This document shows, piece after piece, positions 24,864 through 34,281 of a DNA stretch of 62,773 bases. This DNA comes from UM-FILTER-42-14 sp964586055 (GTDB lineage: Bacteria > Patescibacteriota > Microgenomatia > UBA1400 > PJMF01). How positions within the stretch are numbered: the stretch's first letter is position 1; each line of letters opens with the position of its first letter. The DNA is taken from assembly GCA_964586055.1 (NCBI GenBank), contig CAZPFX010000002.1:1-62773 (forward strand), written 5' to 3'. The translations under genes and the position numbers were made by a program. Under the pieces are notes generated by a model. The model had not been told where the DNA came from. It worked only from the letters and a program-made list of their open reading frames with translations, and ran no database searches.

Positions 24864-25318
24864 ACGCACAACAGCTACAATTTAACATTCAGGATCTGAG
24901 AACCAACAGCATCCAACAATCAATCGAGTCTATCTTCGTGGTGATGAGTAGTCTCTTTGTGACGGCTCTTTTGCCATCACTTATGGTTCGTTACTTTTAT
25001 CAAAATTCACAACTTTTAGAGCAACCAAAGGCTCTTGAGTATATTCCAGTTGCTGCTTTTGTAATTTCCGCAATTTCAATTGTTGCCACAGTAGTTGGTA
25101 ACGCGATGAGATATAACAAAATCAGACAAGCCCAGGCAAGTTTGACAATGTTACAAAGCATTGACGCCGACGATCTTGGTACCAGCGAAGCAGAACTCAA
25201 AGAGCTCGAACGCATTGTTGACTCAGCACTAAAAACAAAAACTCCAAGTGCTAAAAAGACAGTACGACCAAGTGCTAAAAAAACCAAAAAAACTACAAAA
25301 CGAGCTACCTCAAAGTAG
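24860..25318 (+). CDS. Small membrane protein with Lys-rich tail, unknown
   Basis: I do not recognise this 152-residue protein. It has a polar start, two probable membrane helices (about residues 24-45 and 58-80), a helical stretch likely to be a coiled coil (RQAQASLTMLQSIDADD, then SEAELKELERIVDSAL), and a very basic tail containing two SAKKT units. Such a tail may bind nucleic acid or anionic lipids or polymers. It is coupled by ATGA to the GT2 gene, and its neighbour starts 4 nt after its stop, so a role in the glycan complex (for example as a scaffold) is an inference from position only. Confidence 0.7.
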   Translation: MNAQQLQFNIQDLRTNSIQQSIESIFVVMSSLFVTALLPSLMVRYFYQNSQLLEQPKALEYIPVAAFVISAISIVATVVGNAMRYNKIRQAQASLTMLQSIDADDLGTSEAELKELERIVDSALKTKTPSAKKTVRPSAKKTKKTTKRATSK

Positions 25319-25322
25319 TAAG

Positions 25323-26432
25323 TTGCCACGCATCGGCATTGACTGTCGTCTTAGTGGAGTTCGTAACGCGGGGATTGGTCGATACGTTTCCAACCTAGTT
25401 CATGAATTACTACCACTTTCTAAAAGTGAAGTGATGCTTGTGCTGTTCTTCTATGATGAGGTTCAGCAAGCAGAGGTACTAGGTAGAGATGTTCCAGAAA
25501 ACTGCGAAGTTGTTTTGGCTCCAGTTCAGCATTATTCATTTTCAGAGCAGTTGCGCTTGCCAACAATATTTCGCAAAGCGAAAATCGATCTTTTGCACGT
25601 GCCTCACTTTAATGTGCCGCTTTTTTATCAGGGGAAATACGTAGTAACTATCCATGATCTACTCTGGCATGAGCGCAAGGGCCGGGCGGTTACCACCCTA
25701 GCACCGACAGTTTATTGGCTAAAGTATTGGTTATATCTTCTCGTTGTAAAAACTGCGATCGAGAGAGCAAAGAAAATTTTTGTTCCATCAGAGACTGTCA
25801 GAGATGCGGTTATAAATCGCTTTCCATCAGCTCAAAAAAGGGCAGTCGTAACTTACGAGGGCGTTGGCGATGAACTAAAGAAGGAAGTCCCACATCCAAG
25901 AAGAATGGAGAAGATTCTTCTTTACGTTGGTTCTCTCTATCCACACAAAAATGTGTCGAGAATTTTTTCAGCTATGATAGTCGATAAGTCTTATAGACTC
26001 GCAATTGTTACAGCTAGAACAGCTTTCGTTGATCGTGTCAAAAAAGAAATCAAGGACTTGGGAATTGAAGATAGAGTCGAATTTCATTTTGAGATTTCTG
26101 ACTCTCAGTTATCAAACATTTATCAACAAGCCAGCGTTCTAATCCAACCATCTTTAGCAGAGGGTTTTGGATTGACAGGAATTGAGGCAATTGCCTTAGG
26201 AACTCCCCTAGTTGCCTCAGATATTCCGATCTTTAAAGAGGTCTATGGTGATATGGCTCATTACTTTGATCCTCATGACTCAGAGTCTCTTCTTAGGGTG
26301 ATAGCTAGAGCAGAGAATAGTTCTGTTTCCGATCATGATGTTAAGATCTTATTAGAAAAATTCAGCTGGAAATCCTTGGCTAAACAAACACTAGCTGGAT
26401 ATATTGAAGTGCTTTCAAGTGGGGCAGCGTGA
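25323..26432 (+). CDS. Glycosyltransferase family 4
   Basis: 369 residues from a TTG start at 25323, which gives the clean N-terminus PRIGIDCRLSGVRNAGIGRY after the initiator; an ATG at 25248 in the same frame would add 25 residues translated from the basic tail region of the previous gene and looks less likely. VTIHDLLWHE, LLYVGSLYPHKNVSRI and the donor motif PSLAEGFGLTGIEA are typical for mannosyltransferase-like GT4 enzymes. GTG of the next gene overlaps its stop. Start choice is the main uncertainty. Confidence 0.86.
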   Translation: MPRIGIDCRLSGVRNAGIGRYVSNLVHELLPLSKSEVMLVLFFYDEVQQAEVLGRDVPENCEVVLAPVQHYSFSEQLRLPTIFRKAKIDLLHVPHFNVPLFYQGKYVVTIHDLLWHERKGRAVTTLAPTVYWLKYWLYLLVVKTAIERAKKIFVPSETVRDAVINRFPSAQKRAVVTYEGVGDELKKEVPHPRRMEKILLYVGSLYPHKNVSRIFSAMIVDKSYRLAIVTARTAFVDRVKKEIKDLGIEDRVEFHFEISDSQLSNIYQQASVLIQPSLAEGFGLTGIEAIALGTPLVASDIPIFKEVYGDMAHYFDPHDSESLLRVIARAENSSVSDHDVKILLEKFSWKSLAKQTLAGYIEVLSSGAA

Positions 26433-27613
26433 TAGACCCAAAGATATGCATCGTCTACGATCGTCTGAACACCAAGCATGGAGGAGCGGAGTTTTTATTA
26501 AGAGAGCTAGCTGAGACTTTTCCAAAGGCTTCTTTCGCCACATCTGTGTATAGCCCGAAAATTGTGGATTGGATGTCGGATAGAGAAGTGATCACTTCTT
26601 TTTTGCAGCATTTTCCTTTTGCGATAAAGCATCACCAGTTTTTCTTACCATTAATGCCGTTGGCTTTTGAGTCGCTTGATCTTTCCAAATTTGACATCAT
26701 CTTTTCAGTTACTAGCGCTGAGGCTCTAGGGGTGATCACAAAACCAAGTCAGCGTCACATCTGCTATCTTCTGTCTCCTCCCAGATATCTTGAGTCTGAA
26801 CAATCAGAGTATCTGAACTCATATCCCTTGATTAAAATTCCAGGAGTTTTTCAAATTACGAAACTGATTTTAAAATATGTTTCACTCTGGTACAGAGTAG
26901 CTGCTAAAAGACCCGATATTGTGATTCCACTTTCTAAGATGGTCGCTAATCGAGCCAGTAACAATTATGTTGCCTTAACTAAACCTTTGTATCCGCCAGT
27001 TCCTATTCCAAGCCTAGGCGAATTGGAATCTGCGGGAAAATTGCCAATAAATAAATTTATTTTAAGTTTATCAAGACTGGTCTGGTACAAGCGGGTTGAC
27101 CTCGCTATTAGTGCCGCCAAGGAAATGAATAGACAGTTGATTGTGGCGGGAGAAGGCGCCGTCTTTTATGCTCTTGTAGGCCAGGCAGGAAACCAAGGAA
27201 TTGTGAGGAGGGATGGAGAATCACTAGATGAGTTTTGTATGAGAGCAATGAATGCCAAGAAAACTATCTTATTCACCAGAGCAATTTCAGAGCCAGAAAA
27301 AATAAGATTGCTCAAATACTCACAAGCGACTTGCATGCTTGGTCGAGAGGACTTTGGCTTAGTAACTCTCGAGAGCTTAGCTCATGGAACCCCATGCTTG
27401 ATTTATGCTGGGAGTGGGGCTGCAGAAGTTCTTGAGAATGGAGAACATGGTTTTGTTCTTCAGACCCAGTCAATAAAAGAAGTAGTTGCTGGTTTGACTA
27501 AAATTGATAATACACAATTCTCGCCAACAAGACTTAGAGAAAAGAGCGCAAAATACCGACCTGAAATATTTCGAAAACAAGTGAAAAAATTAGTGTATGA
27601 TGGGTGCTTATGA
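26429..27613 (+). CDS. Glycosyltransferase family 4
   Basis: 394 residues, beginning with GTG that overlaps the previous stop (GTGA). The N-terminus ICIVYDRLNTKHGGAEFLL has the G-G-A-E acceptor-loop motif. LSLSRLVWYKRVDLAI and GREDFGLVTLESLAHGTP form the donor site, with GREDFG replacing the more usual EGFG. It is next to mannose-1-phosphate guanylyltransferase, so GDP-mannose is a possible donor, but this is context only. The stop overlaps the manC start. Confidence 0.86.
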   Translation: MIDPKICIVYDRLNTKHGGAEFLLRELAETFPKASFATSVYSPKIVDWMSDREVITSFLQHFPFAIKHHQFFLPLMPLAFESLDLSKFDIIFSVTSAEALGVITKPSQRHICYLLSPPRYLESEQSEYLNSYPLIKIPGVFQITKLILKYVSLWYRVAAKRPDIVIPLSKMVANRASNNYVALTKPLYPPVPIPSLGELESAGKLPINKFILSLSRLVWYKRVDLAISAAKEMNRQLIVAGEGAVFYALVGQAGNQGIVRRDGESLDEFCMRAMNAKKTILFTRAISEPEKIRLLKYSQATCMLGREDFGLVTLESLAHGTPCLIYAGSGAAEVLENGEHGFVLQTQSIKEVVAGLTKIDNTQFSPTRLREKSAKYRPEIFRKQVKKLVYDGCL

Positions 27614-28713
27614 CGCAAACAGATCACACTTATGCGGTTTTGTTAGCTGGCGGTGGCGGCACGCGACTTTGGCCAAAATCTCGTAACAAAACTCCTAAGC
27701 AATTCCTAAAACTTTTCGGCGATGAGACGATGCTTCAGTACACAGTTCATAGAGTTCGCAAGCTTGTTCCTTGGGAGCGCTTGATAATTGTTACAAACGA
27801 AAAGTACCGCTCTGAGGTGGAAAAACAACTTCCTGAAGTTCCAAAATCAAACATCATTGCTGAGCCAGAGAAAAAAGATACTGCTTTAGCAATGCTTGTT
27901 GGATCGCTCTATGCTCAGTCTCTTGATCCAGATGCTGTGGTTATTAATAGCGCCTCTGACCACGTGGTTGCAGACATAAATGAATTTGTTCGTGTCATGC
28001 AGGCTGCTGTACGAGTCGCTTCCAAGAAAGAGAATCTAGTCACCGTCGGAATAACTCCTAGTCGACCAGCAACTGGTTTCGGTTATATAAAGATTGGCGA
28101 AGATCTTGCAAAACTTGACAGAGGCTTGTCGTTGTTCACAGTTGCAAGTTTTACCGAAAAACCAAACGAGGCCACAGCCAGAGGCTTTATTTCTACTGGC
28201 AAATATTTTTGGAACGCCAATATGTATGTTTGGTCTGCTGAGGCTCTAGTTTCTGCTTTTAAGACTTACTTACCAAGTCTTTACGAAAGCACTAAAGTCC
28301 TTTCAGGTTTAACAGGTTCAGACTTCGCCAAAGCACTTCCAAAAATTTATGCCGCTGCTGAAACAATCTCAATTGATTACGCAATCTCTGAAAAAGCTAC
28401 CAACTTAGTTCTCATTCCTGGTGACTTTGGCTGGAATGACGTTGGAGACTGGAAAATTGTTTATGACCTGGAGAAAAAAGATATTTCTGGGAATGTCATC
28501 GTCAGCGACGATGCCGAGGCACAAGTTGTGGCTCTAGCTTCATATGATAATTTCGTCCATGCGAATGGTAGATTAGTTGCCTTAGTAGGTGTGAATGACA
28601 TGATCGTTGTTGATACAGACGAAATTGTTCTGGTGATTCCTAAATCAAAAAGCCAGGATGTTAAAAAAATAGTCGAATATTTAAAAGCCAAGGGTACTAC
28701 GGAATACCTCTAA
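27610..28713 (+). CDS. Mannose-1-phosphate guanylyltransferase
   Basis: 367 residues. The nucleotidyltransferase start YAVLLAGGGGTRLWPKSRNK-type P-loop is followed by PKQFLKLFG (signature of GDP-mannose pyrophosphorylases), then SDHVV, FTEKPN and GDFGWNDVGDW. It makes GDP-mannose from mannose-1-phosphate and GTP. It lacks the C-terminal phosphomannose isomerase domain of bifunctional ManC proteins, so it is the short monofunctional type. I start at ATG 27610, overlapping the previous stop (ATGA); a GTG at 27604 is possible. Confidence 0.92.
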   Translation: MTQTDHTYAVLLAGGGGTRLWPKSRNKTPKQFLKLFGDETMLQYTVHRVRKLVPWERLIIVTNEKYRSEVEKQLPEVPKSNIIAEPEKKDTALAMLVGSLYAQSLDPDAVVINSASDHVVADINEFVRVMQAAVRVASKKENLVTVGITPSRPATGFGYIKIGEDLAKLDRGLSLFTVASFTEKPNEATARGFISTGKYFWNANMYVWSAEALVSAFKTYLPSLYESTKVLSGLTGSDFAKALPKIYAAAETISIDYAISEKATNLVLIPGDFGWNDVGDWKIVYDLEKKDISGNVIVSDDAEAQVVALASYDNFVHANGRLVALVGVNDMIVVDTDEIVLVIPKSKSQDVKKIVEYLKAKGTTEYL

Positions 28714-28721
28714 TCTTGCCC

Positions 28722-29342
28722 ATGCGTTACGAACACCTCATCAGAATTCTTGATCTCACTGTTGCTATCACGCTAGTGCTCATTTTCCTGCCTTTCTGGA
28801 TTATTGTTCCTATTCTGATTTATTTTGAGTCCGGTCCACCAATTATTTTTACTCACAAAAGAGTCGGCATCGGTGGCAAAGAATTTAAGCTGCTGAAATT
28901 TCGTTCCATGGTGCCAGATGCAGATGATATTTTGCACAAGCAAGACCAGGAATTACTTAAATTATTTAAAGATAACGACTGGAAGATTCCAAATGATCCT
29001 CGCATTACCAGGTTAGGTAAGATTATTCGTTCTCTGACCATCGATGAGTTTCCTCAGCTAATCAACGTTCTCAGAGGCGAGATGAGCATGGTCGGTCCTC
29101 GCGCATACTTGAGGCGTGAGCTTGACGAGCAAAGCAAGCGCTATCCCGAAACTAAAAAATACATTGAGAGAATTCTCTCAATTAAACCAGGTATTACTGG
29201 GCCATGGCAAACAAGTGGTCGAAACGAAATCCCCTTCGTTAAGCGGGCAAAAATGGACGCAGAATATGCTGAAAATAGATCAATCAGATCTTATATTTCT
29301 ATTATTGCCAAGACACCAATCGCGATGATTTCAAAGTGGTGA
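28722..29342 (+). CDS. Polyprenyl-phosphate sugar-phosphate transferase (initiating enzyme)
   Basis: 206 residues, corresponding to the catalytic C-terminal half of WbaP/WcaJ-type enzymes: one membrane helix (residues about 10-33), FTHKRVGIGGKEFKLLKFRSM, the catalytic-type LTIDEFPQLINVL with the Asp-Glu pair, and MSMVGPRAYL, then KPGITGPWQTSGRNE. It starts glycan assembly by moving a sugar-1-phosphate from a nucleotide sugar to polyprenyl phosphate. The family's extra N-terminal membrane domain is absent, as in PglC-like minimal enzymes. It closes the forward glycan operon. Confidence 0.92.
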   Translation: MRYEHLIRILDLTVAITLVLIFLPFWIIVPILIYFESGPPIIFTHKRVGIGGKEFKLLKFRSMVPDADDILHKQDQELLKLFKDNDWKIPNDPRITRLGKIIRSLTIDEFPQLINVLRGEMSMVGPRAYLRRELDEQSKRYPETKKYIERILSIKPGITGPWQTSGRNEIPFVKRAKMDAEYAENRSIRSYISIIAKTPIAMISKW

Positions 29343-29358
29343 TCATTCATTAATACTT

Positions 29359-29367
29359 TGCTATACT
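29359..29367 (+). promoter_or_regulatory. Extended -10 of the DUF4012 gene
   Basis: TGCTATACT, 7 nt before the ATG at 29375; the same sequence as the mntA promoter. Predicted leaderless start. Confidence 0.6.
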
Positions 29368-29374
29368 GATAGAC

Positions 29375-31357
29375 ATGGAAAATTCGGAATCTGCCAAACA
29401 ACAACCTGAAACCCCAGTAGTGACTGAAGAAGAGTCGCTAGTCGCATCAGACCCAGCCAAAGAACCAACCAAAAAAAAGTGGTTTTTTCGCCTTAAAATC
29501 TGGCAGAGAGTTTTATTAATCACTGGTGCAGCGATGGTGATTCTAATCGCAGTTCTTGGTGTGCTCGCATTTCGCTCCTATCAAGTTTCTGAGCAACTGA
29601 AAGTACAAGCTAGCGAAGCCGAAGTCATTGGTAGAAATATTTACGCTAGTTTCAAAGCTCAGGATCTACCACCAGTCCAGACTAACATAAAGCTGCTTGA
29701 GGAAAAACTCACCCAAATTGACGGTACATTCTCTCAACTTTCTTTCTTTCGCTACATACCAATCGCTAGGCAGTACTACTTCGACGGCGAACATGGTTTA
29801 GCAGCGGCTAGAGCTGGTCTCCAGGTCGCTCAAAAGTCGGTTGACGCTTTAGTTCCCTATGCAGACGTTCTTGGGTTTGCTGGAGAAGGCTCCTTCGAGG
29901 GTGGTACCGCTGAGGATAGATTAAAAATTCTTTTAGAAACCTTGGATAAAATTGCTCCAATTCTTGATGATATTTCGGCTGATTTGGAGGTTGCTCAGGC
30001 AGAGATTAAGCAAATTGATCCCGCTCGTTATCCAGAGAGTTTCCAGGGAAAACCAGTTAGATCATATATTGAACAGATGCACGCTGTTAGTGATGGAGCA
30101 GTTACAGCTCTTACGGAGTATCGCCCAGTCTTAGAAGAGTTGCCCGCTATTGCCGGCGGCAGAGGTGAAAGACGAAAGTACTTAGTTCTTTTTCAAAATG
30201 ATGCCGAGCTCAGACCTACGGGTGGTTTCTTAACTGCTTTTGCCGTCATTAATGTGGAAAATGGCAAGGTAGAGGCTGAAAAGTCTGATGATATTTATGA
30301 GCTCGACAAGAAAATTCGCACAGGCCTACCAATTCCAGAGGAGATGTCCAAGTATCTCACCACCGAAAAGACCTGGAATCTTCGAGATATGAACACATCA
30401 CCAGATTTTAAAGTTTCAATGGATCAATTCTTTCAGTTCTACGAAAAAGTCCCAGGAGAGCCAGACAATATTGACGGCATCATCGCGGTTGATACGAAGG
30501 TTTTGACTGACTTGTTACGAGTTTTGGGTCCAGTAGAAGTTCCCGGCTATGGCACATTCTCGAGTGAAATAGATCCTCGCTGTGACTGCCCAGAGATTAT
30601 TTATGTTCTCTCTGAAATCATTACTAGACCTACTCCGTACTTGCGCGAAGACCGCAAGGGAGTTCTAGGTCCACTGATGAGAGCAGTTCTAACTAAGTCT
30701 TACACAGCTCCAAAGTCCCAATGGCCACCACTTTTCTCTTCTGCTTTTGAAAATATCACTGGTCGTCATATTCAGTTTTACTTCTTTGATGAGAAATCTC
30801 AGCAAGTAGCCGAAACGATTAATGCAGCTGGAAGAATCACTCCTCCAGAGAACAACGATTTTTTAGGGATTGTTAATGCCAATCTTGGTGGAGCCAAATC
30901 TAACTTGTTTATTAGCTACGAGGTAGAGCAAGTTGTCTCAGCCCCAAAGGATGGTTTCATCGAGAAAACGGTTGAGATAAACTATAAAAACTCTAGAAAA
31001 GGGGATAACTGCAATCTTGAAGCAGGACTTCTTTGCCTGAATTCTACTTTGCGCGACTGGACTCGAATCTACATTCCTGCGGGAAGCGAACTTATCTCTA
31101 GTCAAGGGTTTGTAAGTGATGCAGAAGTGAAAGAAGATCTCGGTTTCTCAGTTATTCAAGGTTATTTCACTCTGGAGCCCTTAGGAAGTGCTAAGTTGGT
31201 TGTTACTTATAAAGTTCCATATACTGATCAGGATCAATACAGACTTGAGATTTGGAAACAGGGCGGGACTGATGAAATTCCGATGCTTCTAGATGTGACC
31301 GGTGGTCAAGAGCAGCTTACCATTACCAAAGATGTCACTTACAGCACTGAGTTTTAA
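29375..31357 (+). CDS. DUF4012 domain-containing membrane-anchored protein
   Basis: 660 residues. A Lys-rich cytoplasmic start and one membrane helix (about residues 45-68) are followed by a helical stalk and the DUF4012 core. The core holds KYLVLFQNDAELRPTGGFL (about 268-286), the TWNLRDMNTSPDF segment and a Cys-containing CDCPE region, and a beta-rich C-terminal part follows. DUF4012 proteins are common in CPR and actinobacteria and often sit beside glycan genes; the RPTGGF region is reminiscent of LytR-CpsA-Psr-like phosphotransferases, but I cannot confirm that relation. Placement after the initiating transferase makes polymer attachment a reasonable guess. It has its own extended -10 promoter. 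Confidence 0.85.
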   Translation: MENSESAKQQPETPVVTEEESLVASDPAKEPTKKKWFFRLKIWQRVLLITGAAMVILIAVLGVLAFRSYQVSEQLKVQASEAEVIGRNIYASFKAQDLPPVQTNIKLLEEKLTQIDGTFSQLSFFRYIPIARQYYFDGEHGLAAARAGLQVAQKSVDALVPYADVLGFAGEGSFEGGTAEDRLKILLETLDKIAPILDDISADLEVAQAEIKQIDPARYPESFQGKPVRSYIEQMHAVSDGAVTALTEYRPVLEELPAIAGGRGERRKYLVLFQNDAELRPTGGFLTAFAVINVENGKVEAEKSDDIYELDKKIRTGLPIPEEMSKYLTTEKTWNLRDMNTSPDFKVSMDQFFQFYEKVPGEPDNIDGIIAVDTKVLTDLLRVLGPVEVPGYGTFSSEIDPRCDCPEIIYVLSEIITRPTPYLREDRKGVLGPLMRAVLTKSYTAPKSQWPPLFSSAFENITGRHIQFYFFDEKSQQVAETINAAGRITPPENNDFLGIVNANLGGAKSNLFISYEVEQVVSAPKDGFIEKTVEINYKNSRKGDNCNLEAGLLCLNSTLRDWTRIYIPAGSELISSQGFVSDAEVKEDLGFSVIQGYFTLEPLGSAKLVVTYKVPYTDQDQYRLEIWKQGGTDEIPMLLDVTGGQEQLTITKDVTYSTEF

Positions 31358-31375
31358 TTTAGCGATTTCGCTTGT

Positions 31376-31918
31376 ATGAATAAACGTACATATACCATTA
31401 CGGGGATTGTTCTCAAGAGGTCTAACATTGGTGAGTCAGATCGAATAGTGACTATTCTAAGCAAAGAAGAGGGCAGGCAGGCCTATGTAGCCAAAGGGAT
31501 TAGAAGAACGAATTCGAGTAGTGGCAGTTACTTCGAGCCAGGAAACAGAATCACGGCACATTGTGTGCGCACAAAAAGTTTGTCAATTCTGACTCAGTCA
31601 AAGCTAGTTACTAGCGGCCATGAAAATAAGTCTCGAAGCTTGGCTGATATTCGAAGAATTTCACAGCTTTTAGAAATATTTGACGGTGTCTTTGTAGCTG
31701 AAGAACTTGAGACGCCCGTCTTTAATCAGATAGAGCTTCTTCATCGCCAAGCTGTAATGGGAACGACTCCGATCGACGAACTTCGTCTTAATCTTCGCTA
31801 TCTTATCCAACTAATGGGCTTTGACGTCTCTCAAGATCCAAAAAAATCTCTTGCTGAAGAGCTTTCGGCAATTCTAGAAAAACCATTAAGGAGCTTTGAC
31901 TTTTTAGTTGTGAAATGA
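31376..31918 (+). CDS. recO: DNA repair protein RecO (short form)
   Basis: 180 residues. The OB-fold start TYTITGIVLKRSNIGESDRIV, LSKEEGRQAYVAKGIRR and FEPGNRI are typical of RecO, which loads RecA with RecR. Family members usually have about 230-250 residues and often a zinc finger in the last third; here the helical part is short and has no Cys cluster. The OB-fold is intact. It is followed by glyQS after 24 nt. Confidence 0.85.
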   Translation: MNKRTYTITGIVLKRSNIGESDRIVTILSKEEGRQAYVAKGIRRTNSSSGSYFEPGNRITAHCVRTKSLSILTQSKLVTSGHENKSRSLADIRRISQLLEIFDGVFVAEELETPVFNQIELLHRQAVMGTTPIDELRLNLRYLIQLMGFDVSQDPKKSLAEELSAILEKPLRSFDFLVVK

Positions 31919-31942
31919 TCGCTCTCTTGATACCATACCTGA

Positions 31943-33349
31943 ATGAGTACACAACCAACTCTTGAAGTTCTAAATAGTCTGTGCAAAAGAAGGGGGTTCG
32001 TTTTTCAGACCTCAAATATTTATGGAGGCCTGGCGAATTCATATGACTACGGTCCGTTGGGCGTCGAACTGCTTCGAAATATCAAAGCAAGCTGGTGGCA
32101 GACTTTCATTGCTAAAAGACCCGACATGGTTGGGCTTGACTCTCAGATACTGCTGCATCCAGAAACTTGGGTCGCCTCGGGTCATACAACTTCTTTCAAT
32201 GATCCACTTGTTGAAGACGCCGTCACTGGCAAGCGTTTCAGAGCAGATCACCTGATCGAATCTTGGCAGCAAAAGCACGATCGCCCAGATCACAAACTCG
32301 CTGAAGACATGACTGTTGAAGAAATGGGAGAGTACATAGCCACTAATAAGGTTCTTAGTCCTGATGGAAATCCTGTAGCTCCCCCAAGAGTGTTTAATCT
32401 TTTGTTTGAGACAGCGATAGGTGCAGTGACCGGTGAAAAATCAAAAGTTTATTTACGCGGGGAAACAGCTCAAGGAATTTTTACAAATTTCAAAAATATT
32501 TTAGATTCTTCTAGAGTTCGTTTGCCCTTCGGTGTTGGCCAGATTGGAAAGAGTTTCCGTAATGAAGTCACTACTGGGCAGTTTGTTTTTAGAACTCTTG
32601 AGTTTGAACAAGCAGAAATTGAATACTTTTTTGATCCCGAGAAAACAGATTGGAAAGAACTTCTCTCGCAGTGGCAGGAAGATCTTTGGAGTTTCGTGAC
32701 TAACCAATTGGGAGTTTCAGAAGAGAATCTGCGTTGGAGACAACACAGCGATAGCGAGCGAAGTTTTTATAGCAAAGATACTTACGATTTAGACTATCAC
32801 TTCTCATTTGGTTGGAAAGAACTTTGGGGCTTAGCTTATAGAACTGATTATGATTTGAAGCAACACACAAAACATTCTGGTCAAGAGCATACTGTCACGG
32901 ACATAGAGTCTGACAGAACTTTTACGCCCCATGTTATTGAGCCAGCAGTTGGAGTTAATCGCATGTTCTTAATGGTTCTCACAGACCATCTTTGGGAAGA
33001 TACTGATCGAAATCGCACAGTTTTGAAGCTGCCATTTTCATTAGCGCCTTACAAAGTAGCCGTCTTTCCCTTAGTTAGAAATAAGCCAGAGCTAGTTGAA
33101 AAAGCGCGAAAGCTTTACGGTGAACTTTGCGAAAAATTCCCCACCACTTGGGATGATCGCTCTAATATTGGTAAAAGATATCTGTATCAAGACGAAATCG
33201 GTACCCCTTTTTGTGTTACCGTTGACTACGATTCTTTAGAGGACGATACGGTCACAATCAGGAACAGAGATACGGCAGAACAAGTAAGGATCCCCCAGGC
33301 GAAGATTGCTGAGTATATTGCAGAAGCTGCTAGCGGCATGATAAGGTAG
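31943..33349 (+). CDS. Glycyl-tRNA synthetase (alpha2, single-chain type)
   Basis: 468 residues. It starts LEVLNSLCKRRGFVFQTSNIY, then YDYGPLGVELLRNI and WASGHTTSFNDPLV-like text, RGETAQGIFTNFKN (motif 2 region) and the class II motif 3 in EPAVGVNRMFL. This is the alpha2 type found in archaea, eukaryotes and some bacteria, not the alpha2-beta2 GlyQ/GlyS type. The C-terminal anticodon-binding domain is visible as LAPYKVAVFPLV. A tRNA-Gly(CCC) gene lies at 61370. Full length, no missing motif seen. Confidence 0.95.
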   Translation: MSTQPTLEVLNSLCKRRGFVFQTSNIYGGLANSYDYGPLGVELLRNIKASWWQTFIAKRPDMVGLDSQILLHPETWVASGHTTSFNDPLVEDAVTGKRFRADHLIESWQQKHDRPDHKLAEDMTVEEMGEYIATNKVLSPDGNPVAPPRVFNLLFETAIGAVTGEKSKVYLRGETAQGIFTNFKNILDSSRVRLPFGVGQIGKSFRNEVTTGQFVFRTLEFEQAEIEYFFDPEKTDWKELLSQWQEDLWSFVTNQLGVSEENLRWRQHSDSERSFYSKDTYDLDYHFSFGWKELWGLAYRTDYDLKQHTKHSGQEHTVTDIESDRTFTPHVIEPAVGVNRMFLMVLTDHLWEDTDRNRTVLKLPFSLAPYKVAVFPLVRNKPELVEKARKLYGELCEKFPTTWDDRSNIGKRYLYQDEIGTPFCVTVDYDSLEDDTVTIRNRDTAEQVRIPQAKIAEYIAEAASGMIR

Positions 33350-33355
33350 TTCTCT

Positions 33356-34150
33356 ATGAAAAGAAACGTGATTATTGCTGGAATTGTAATGGTTTTAGTT
33401 GGGGCCTTGATTGGTTTCTTTGTAATTAGAAAAAATAGTGTCAAAGAACCAGTGGCCGAACAGTCTTCTAAAAAAAGAATTGTAGAACCTACTAATGTTA
33501 TTCCTCAAGAAGAGCGACCATATCTAGCAATCATTCCCGAGGCCGACGGTCGAAGAATTACTATCGAGGTGAACTCGATCAGGAAACCAGCTTCTGAGGC
33601 TGAATACACAGTTGAGTACCAAACAGGAACTCTAGTTCAGGGCTTTCAGGGTTTATTAAAGTTGGATTCAATTCCCGCAGCAGAAACAAATTTAATGGGC
33701 AGCTGTAGCGCTGGAGGGGCCTGTACTTATCATACTGATATCAAGGGTGGGGAGCTTACAACTAGATTTATTGGTGATGAAAACTATAGTCTTAAGACTG
33801 AGTGGAAGTATTTTGAGAACAAAGCAAAGGAAACTGAGTTTTCATCAGGAGACGGTAAATTCCAGATCGCTTCCAAGGATCTCTCTAAGGTCAGATATAT
33901 AATTATAGGTCAATCTTCTGGCGTCCCAGAAGGCTATGATGGATCCATCGCTTCGGAGCCATACTTTCTCGAAACAAGCACTGACTTAAAGGGTCAAGCT
34001 GAGATCTCAATTCGTGCTTCACAAGAGGGTACGCTGACGATTCTCGGCTGGACAGGTAGCGCTTGGGAATCCTTCGATACCACTCAAGAAGGCAAGATGG
34101 CATCAGCCACAGTTGACTTGCTGCCACTCTACGTTGTTGTGGTTAACTAA
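33356..34150 (+). CDS. Membrane-anchored extracytoplasmic protein, unknown
   Basis: 264 residues; I do not recognise a family. An N-terminal helix (about residues 4-24: NVIIAGIVMVLVGALIGFFV) acts as anchor or uncleaved signal, with no lipobox Cys. A Pro/Glu-rich linker and a beta-rich domain follow. Two Cys (in GSCSAGGACTY) may form a disulfide. The final 60 residues have alternating hydrophobic strands ending LPLYVVVVN. It starts 6 nt after glyQS and is the last gene before the dcw cluster. Confidence 0.75.
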   Translation: MKRNVIIAGIVMVLVGALIGFFVIRKNSVKEPVAEQSSKKRIVEPTNVIPQEERPYLAIIPEADGRRITIEVNSIRKPASEAEYTVEYQTGTLVQGFQGLLKLDSIPAAETNLMGSCSAGGACTYHTDIKGGELTTRFIGDENYSLKTEWKYFENKAKETEFSSGDGKFQIASKDLSKVRYIIIGQSSGVPEGYDGSIASEPYFLETSTDLKGQAEISIRASQEGTLTILGWTGSAWESFDTTQEGKMASATVDLLPLYVVVVN

Positions 34151-34212
34151 AATTTCTTTCTTTTAGCTCAATTTTCACCCTAGTTCTTCTAGCGCTTCGC
34201 CTTTTCTGTGTA

Positions 34213-34241
34213 TTTACAGTGAGTGATTACTTTGTCATACT
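34213..34241 (+). promoter_or_regulatory. Promoter of the dcw cluster
   Basis: TTTACA (34213-34218), 17-nt spacer, CATACT (34236-34241) preceded by TGT, an extended -10. Transcription would start near 34248, leaving a leader of about 34 nt before mraZ. I see no clear array of MraZ-binding direct repeats (GTGGG-type boxes) here. The 131-nt intergenic stretch holds nothing else obvious. Confidence 0.5.
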
Positions 34242-34281
34242 TTCATTCGAAAGGTGAAGATAGGTAAATAATCTTATATAA

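Noticed and set aside
25248..25322. ATG start for the GT4 gene at 25323
   Set aside because: The 25 extra residues come from the low-complexity Lys-rich 3' end of the previous gene in another frame and do not resemble a GT4 start; TTG at 25323 fits better.
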